Assembly: GCA_015056735.1 (NCBI GenBank)
Contig: SVFT01000006.1
Location: 1 to 64,000, forward strand
Direction: 5' to 3'
Source of the DNA: Lachnospiraceae bacterium
GTDB lineage: Bacteria > Bacillota > Clostridia > Lachnospirales > Lachnospiraceae
DNA: 64,000 bases
The notes beneath the pieces are model-generated. The model was not told the origin of the DNA, did not search any database, and saw only the letters and a program-made list of their open reading frames with translations. Shown one piece after another: positions 60,895-64,000 of this stretch. The position numbers were made by a program, and so were the translations under genes. Every line of letters starts with the position of its first letter. Positions within the stretch are counted from its first letter, which is position 1.

Positions 60895-62124
60895 ATGAGT
60901 AGTTCGGAAAAAATTCATATTTGTTTCGGAATTCATGATGCAACCGGAAAGTATAGTAAATATGCAGCGGTCACAATGGTATCTATTTTGGAGAATACGG
61001 CCAGTAGTATTGTGTTTCATATCGTTCATGATGATACATTGTCTGAAGAAAACAGAAAGAAACTGGATGATACGATCAGAAATTATTCGAGCAGCATTAA
61101 CTATCACAGAGTGAGTTTGGATGAAAAGCAATACGAAGGTTATGATTTAGCTCGCTTTACAATCGGAACATTGTTCAAGCTTATGATATGTAATGAACTG
61201 AAAGAAGACACAGAGCGAGTTATCTACCTTGATTCGGATATTGTAGTGAATTTGGACATTAAAGAATTATGGAATGAAGATTTGGACGGCAAACTGATGG
61301 GGGCCTGCTCACTTAAAATGGCATCAGGGTGGCCGTTGCTGGAAAAGAGAATAATAGGCGAAGATGACTACTTCAATACGGGGGTTATCCTAATGGATAT
61401 TGATGCCATCAATCGAAAGCACGACCTGTGGGAGGAGTGTATAGATTTCATACTAGAAAAACCGGACCTTTGGAGGGCACCGGATCAAGATGCGATAACA
61501 TATGTATTTCGTGGAGAGATTAAAAAACTTGATGTGAAGTATAACAGCAGAGTATATAAGTGCAGAGAAAATAGCATAACAGATAGAAGAATCTACCATT
61601 TCGTCGCTGACAGTCCTAGAGATGTATTTTGTTATGAGCCGGATCGTTTATTTTATAATGCCTTCCGTAAGACGCCATGGGGAACAGAAGATGCTGTAAT
61701 AGAACACTATGAAAAAAGATTGGAAGAAAAAGATTACCAAAAGCAGGTTGTTTATGATCTGATGAAGCAAATTTATGAACATCCTGAGAAGAAAAAAGTG
61801 TTCTGGGGGATTGGTGGAGCGATTCATGAAGGCATTATGAAGAGGATTCCTTGGAAACAGGGGGATTACTTTGTTGACAGTAAATCGGCAGTGTGGAATC
61901 GGCAACATGGACGGGGAACGGTGTATCCCCCAAATCAACTTGAGAACGAAAATCCAGAGGATACAATCGTAATCGTGACGATTTTTCGATACAAAGAAGT
62001 TAAGCCATTTTTAGAAAAATTAGGTTTTAAAGAGAACGTTAATTTCTTTAACGGTAAGTATCTTCTTCCTGAATCGGCTACAATGCTTTGCGCCGGCGAA
62101 AGGGATAACAAATGGGATTTATGA
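60895..62124 (+). CDS. GT8 family glycosyltransferase with C-terminal accessory module
   Basis: This 409-residue enzyme has an N-terminal GT8 domain (about 1-285): IHICFGIHDATGKYSKYAAV, VIYLDSDIVVNLDIKELW with the metal-binding D-x-D, FNTGVILMDIDAI, and APDQDAITYVF. A module at about 300-405 (KKVFWGIGGAIHEGIMKRIP, then TIVIVTIFRYKEVKPFLEKLG) resembles those in the neighbouring TylF-like and GT8 proteins. GT8 enzymes are retaining transferases using UDP-glucose or UDP-galactose. GGGAG is 7 nt from ATG 60895 and only 1 nt from ATG 60889, which decides the start. Confidence 0.87.
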   Translation: MSSSEKIHICFGIHDATGKYSKYAAVTMVSILENTASSIVFHIVHDDTLSEENRKKLDDTIRNYSSSINYHRVSLDEKQYEGYDLARFTIGTLFKLMICNELKEDTERVIYLDSDIVVNLDIKELWNEDLDGKLMGACSLKMASGWPLLEKRIIGEDDYFNTGVILMDIDAINRKHDLWEECIDFILEKPDLWRAPDQDAITYVFRGEIKKLDVKYNSRVYKCRENSITDRRIYHFVADSPRDVFCYEPDRLFYNAFRKTPWGTEDAVIEHYEKRLEEKDYQKQVVYDLMKQIYEHPEKKKVFWGIGGAIHEGIMKRIPWKQGDYFVDSKSAVWNRQHGRGTVYPPNQLENENPEDTIVIVTIFRYKEVKPFLEKLGFKENVNFFNGKYLLPESATMLCAGERDNKWDL

Positions 62125-63335
62125 AAAACGTAAGTAAAGAGATTATTCCTATCGTATTTGCCGTAAATGATAGTTTCGCTGCGTATTGCTATGTTGCGAT
62201 TTTTTCGTTATGGAAGCATACCAGTCCTTGTTATCAGTATGAAGTATTTATTGCATCAACAGATTTGTCGAATGCAAATCAGGAAAAACTGGAGGGGTTG
62301 TCACGAGACGGGTTTCATGTCAGCATAATCGATGCGACGGAGTATATTAAAAAATCAGATTTGCGCGAGATTCATCATTTATCCGTTGAAACATATTTTA
62401 GGCTTTTTATACCGCTTTTTTTACCACAGTACAGTAAAGTGTTATACCTTGACTCGGATATTTGCATAATGGCTGATGTTGCTGAATTATATTGTACGGA
62501 TTTAGAAGGAATGGCAGTCGGAGCTGTTCCAGAGGTTCCGAGGAAAAACATTGTTGTTCATTGTAATGAGATAGGAATTTCGAACTCCAAAAATGCATTC
62601 AATGCGGGAGTTCTTTTAATTGATACCGTCATGTTCGAACGGCTTGAGGTTAGAAAGAAGTGTTTGGCTGAGCTGGAAAAGGACTATGGGCATAAGGAGC
62701 GCAAAATGATTTATGCAGACCAGGATGCTCTAAATATTGTAATGCAGAACAATGTGAAGTTGCTAGATGGTCGATGGAATTATAACACGTGTTTTGCTCG
62801 TCGGCCCCATGTTATCTTCGAGGAGTACAGAAATGACTATTTAAATACACAAAATCATGTTGGCATTGCGCACTTTTGCGGACAGGATAAACTGTGGATG
62901 TATCCCGAAGAAGAGCTTGCACAGGAATTTTGGAAGTATGCTAAAGATACTCCCTACTTTTACGATATTCTGAGCGCTTCATTGGGAAGATCAAAAGGAT
63001 TAGTTTTTGAAAAATACTGTTTTCCATATGACGCAATTGAGCATAATAGCAGAATTGTAATTTACGGAGCGGGAAAGGTTGGTAAAGTCTTTCATCAGCA
63101 TTTAGAAATGACACACTATGCTGAGGAAGTAATGTGGGTGGACAAGGAATGGAAAAATGTGGATGCAGCGTTAGGTGTTGTTAGCCCTGAGAGGATAGAG
63201 ACAATCGATTTCGATTATATTCTTCTGGCAGCAGAGTGGCAAGAGGTTGCAGAAGAGATGAGAGAGGAACTGATTGGCATGGGAATTTCAAGGGAAAAGA
63301 TTGTTTGGAAAAGGTATTTGAAAATGAAAACATAA
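62112..63335 (+). CDS. GT8 family glycosyltransferase with C-terminal accessory module
   Basis: This 407-residue GT8 enzyme has IPIVFAVNDSFAAYCYVAIF, VLYLDSDICIMADVAELY (the D-x-D strand, about 112-129), FNAGVLLIDTVMFERL and YADQDALNIVM. Its C-terminal module (about 310-405) starts SRIVIYGAGKVGKVFHQHLE and ends DYILLAAEWQEVAEEM. It overlaps the previous GT8 gene by 13 bp from ATG 62112 (or 4 bp from ATG 62121), so the two are coupled. Sugar donor and acceptor are unknown. Confidence 0.87.
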   Translation: MGFMKNVSKEIIPIVFAVNDSFAAYCYVAIFSLWKHTSPCYQYEVFIASTDLSNANQEKLEGLSRDGFHVSIIDATEYIKKSDLREIHHLSVETYFRLFIPLFLPQYSKVLYLDSDICIMADVAELYCTDLEGMAVGAVPEVPRKNIVVHCNEIGISNSKNAFNAGVLLIDTVMFERLEVRKKCLAELEKDYGHKERKMIYADQDALNIVMQNNVKLLDGRWNYNTCFARRPHVIFEEYRNDYLNTQNHVGIAHFCGQDKLWMYPEEELAQEFWKYAKDTPYFYDILSASLGRSKGLVFEKYCFPYDAIEHNSRIVIYGAGKVGKVFHQHLEMTHYAEEVMWVDKEWKNVDAALGVVSPERIETIDFDYILLAAEWQEVAEEMREELIGMGISREKIVWKRYLKMKT

Positions 63336-63416
63336 TGAAGCAGGACAATTTTGACGAAAATAGATTTATCTAGACTAGAAATTAGCTGAATATAGATGAG
63401 ATAAGGAAGGAGACAT

Positions 63417-64000
63417 ATGAATATTTGTGTCACAGTTAATTCAAAGTACCAGCGGTATTTATACATAATGTTGAAATCTTTATATGAAAATAATAAGGCA
63501 GAGGAGATAACTCTGTATGTGGTCCAACGTGATTTTACGGACTATGACAAAAAAATGGTTTCACAGTTGACTGAGCAATATGGAAACAAAGTCGAATACA
63601 TCTGGGTTGACGAACATAAGTATGACGATATGCCAATTTATAATGGGGGTAGAAGTAATCTATCTTTAGAGATTTATTTTAGATTATTGATACCGGAATA
63701 TTTACCACAGTCTTTGGACCGGGTATTGATGTTGGACGTTGATATTGTTGTAAATAAAAGTTTAAGAGAATTGTATGATGTGGATTTTGAGGGGCGCTAC
63801 TTGGCTGCTGCGCCCAATATGTGCCATAACTTTTATGTAAGAAATGAGTGGAGAGATTGGTATGGTGAAAGCCGAACTAATTGGAAGCATTATAATACGG
63901 GTATTTTGATGTGGAATTTAAAGAAAATTCGTGATGACTTTCCGAGAGAGTATCTGTTTGATATGGCTTGGAAAATACCAATTAAAACAGCAACATTTGA
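63417..64000 (+). CDS. GT8 family glycosyltransferase, 3' end outside the window
   Basis: An open frame from ATG 63417, behind AAGGAAGGAGA, runs to the window edge (194 complete codons). It reads MNICVTVNSKYQRYLYIMLK, then ITLYVVQRDFTDYDKKMVSQ, LSLEIYFRLLIPEYLPQ, VLMLDVDIVVNKSLRELY with the D-x-D metal motif, and KHYNTGILMWNLKKI. This is the N-terminal GT8 domain, related to the two genes upstream. It is the third GT8 gene in a row and shares their AT-rich composition. Confidence 0.85.
   Translation, partial: MNICVTVNSKYQRYLYIMLKSLYENNKAEEITLYVVQRDFTDYDKKMVSQLTEQYGNKVEYIWVDEHKYDDMPIYNGGRSNLSLEIYFRLLIPEYLPQSLDRVLMLDVDIVVNKSLRELYDVDFEGRYLAAAPNMCHNFYVRNEWRDWYGESRTNWKHYNTGILMWNLKKIRDDFPREYLFDMAWKIPIKTATF

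Overview
The window reads as chromosome of an anaerobic, monoderm, probably motile member of the Clostridia, most like Lachnospiraceae. This rests on gene content and order: uvrC-hprK-glk-murB-rapZ-whiA-crh, pyruvate phosphate dikinase, a tryptophan T-box ahead of trpXYZ, strong AGGAGG ribosome binding sites with frequent GTG/TTG starts, and teichoic-acid-like enzymes. No rRNA, tRNA, IS element or CRISPR array was seen. The family is an inference from content, not a measured placement.

Layout. 0-6.8 kb: vitamin B6 genes (yggS, pyridoxamine kinase), a flavin oxidoreductase, a large unrecognised protein paired with a GNAT, RidA and a second GNAT. 6.9-13 kb: a chemoreceptor, NAD synthetase and a tryptophan-responsive T-box controlling an ABC transporter (trpXYZ). 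13-18.4 kb: a dlt-like operon (carrier protein, MBOAT acyltransferase, adenylation enzyme) extended by a PLP-dependent amino acid decarboxylase and a PHP phosphatase. 18.4-29.6 kb: PilZ, DUF1893, ftsH and the hprK/crh housekeeping block ending in a lipid kinase. 29.7-34.9 kb: a SorC-type regulator divergent from ppdK, a DMT exporter and a Dabb protein. 34.9-43.6 kb: a binding protein, YesM/YesN-type two-component system and complete ABC importer, probably one sensing and uptake unit. 43.7-48.9 kb: an aldose epimerase and an MMPL/RND transporter with a secreted coiled-coil partner.

From 49 kb to the end runs a cell-surface polymer locus led by a LoaP/NusG-type antiterminator. Its first half (49.8-57.2 kb) has the base composition of the rest of the window and encodes two cytidylyltransferases (one fused to a Gfo/Idh/MocA oxidoreductase), a second oxidoreductase, a glycerophosphodiesterase and two CDP-glycerol-transferase-like enzymes. 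This suggests a teichoic-acid-like poly(alditol phosphate) made from a CDP-activated precursor. The second half (57.2-64 kb) is visibly more AT-rich and looks acquired or exchanged: a TylF-like methyltransferase, a radical SAM/SPASM enzyme, an AbiE-type toxin-antitoxin pair with its own promoter and operator, and three tandem GT8 glycosyltransferases, the last cut by the window edge.

The most novel-looking items are the dlt-like operon with a decarboxylase, the cytidylyltransferase-oxidoreductase fusion, the 586-residue unknown protein, the long insertion in an ABC ATPase, and paired 8-G tracts plus a 33-bp tandem start-codon repeat in the variable half of the polymer locus.
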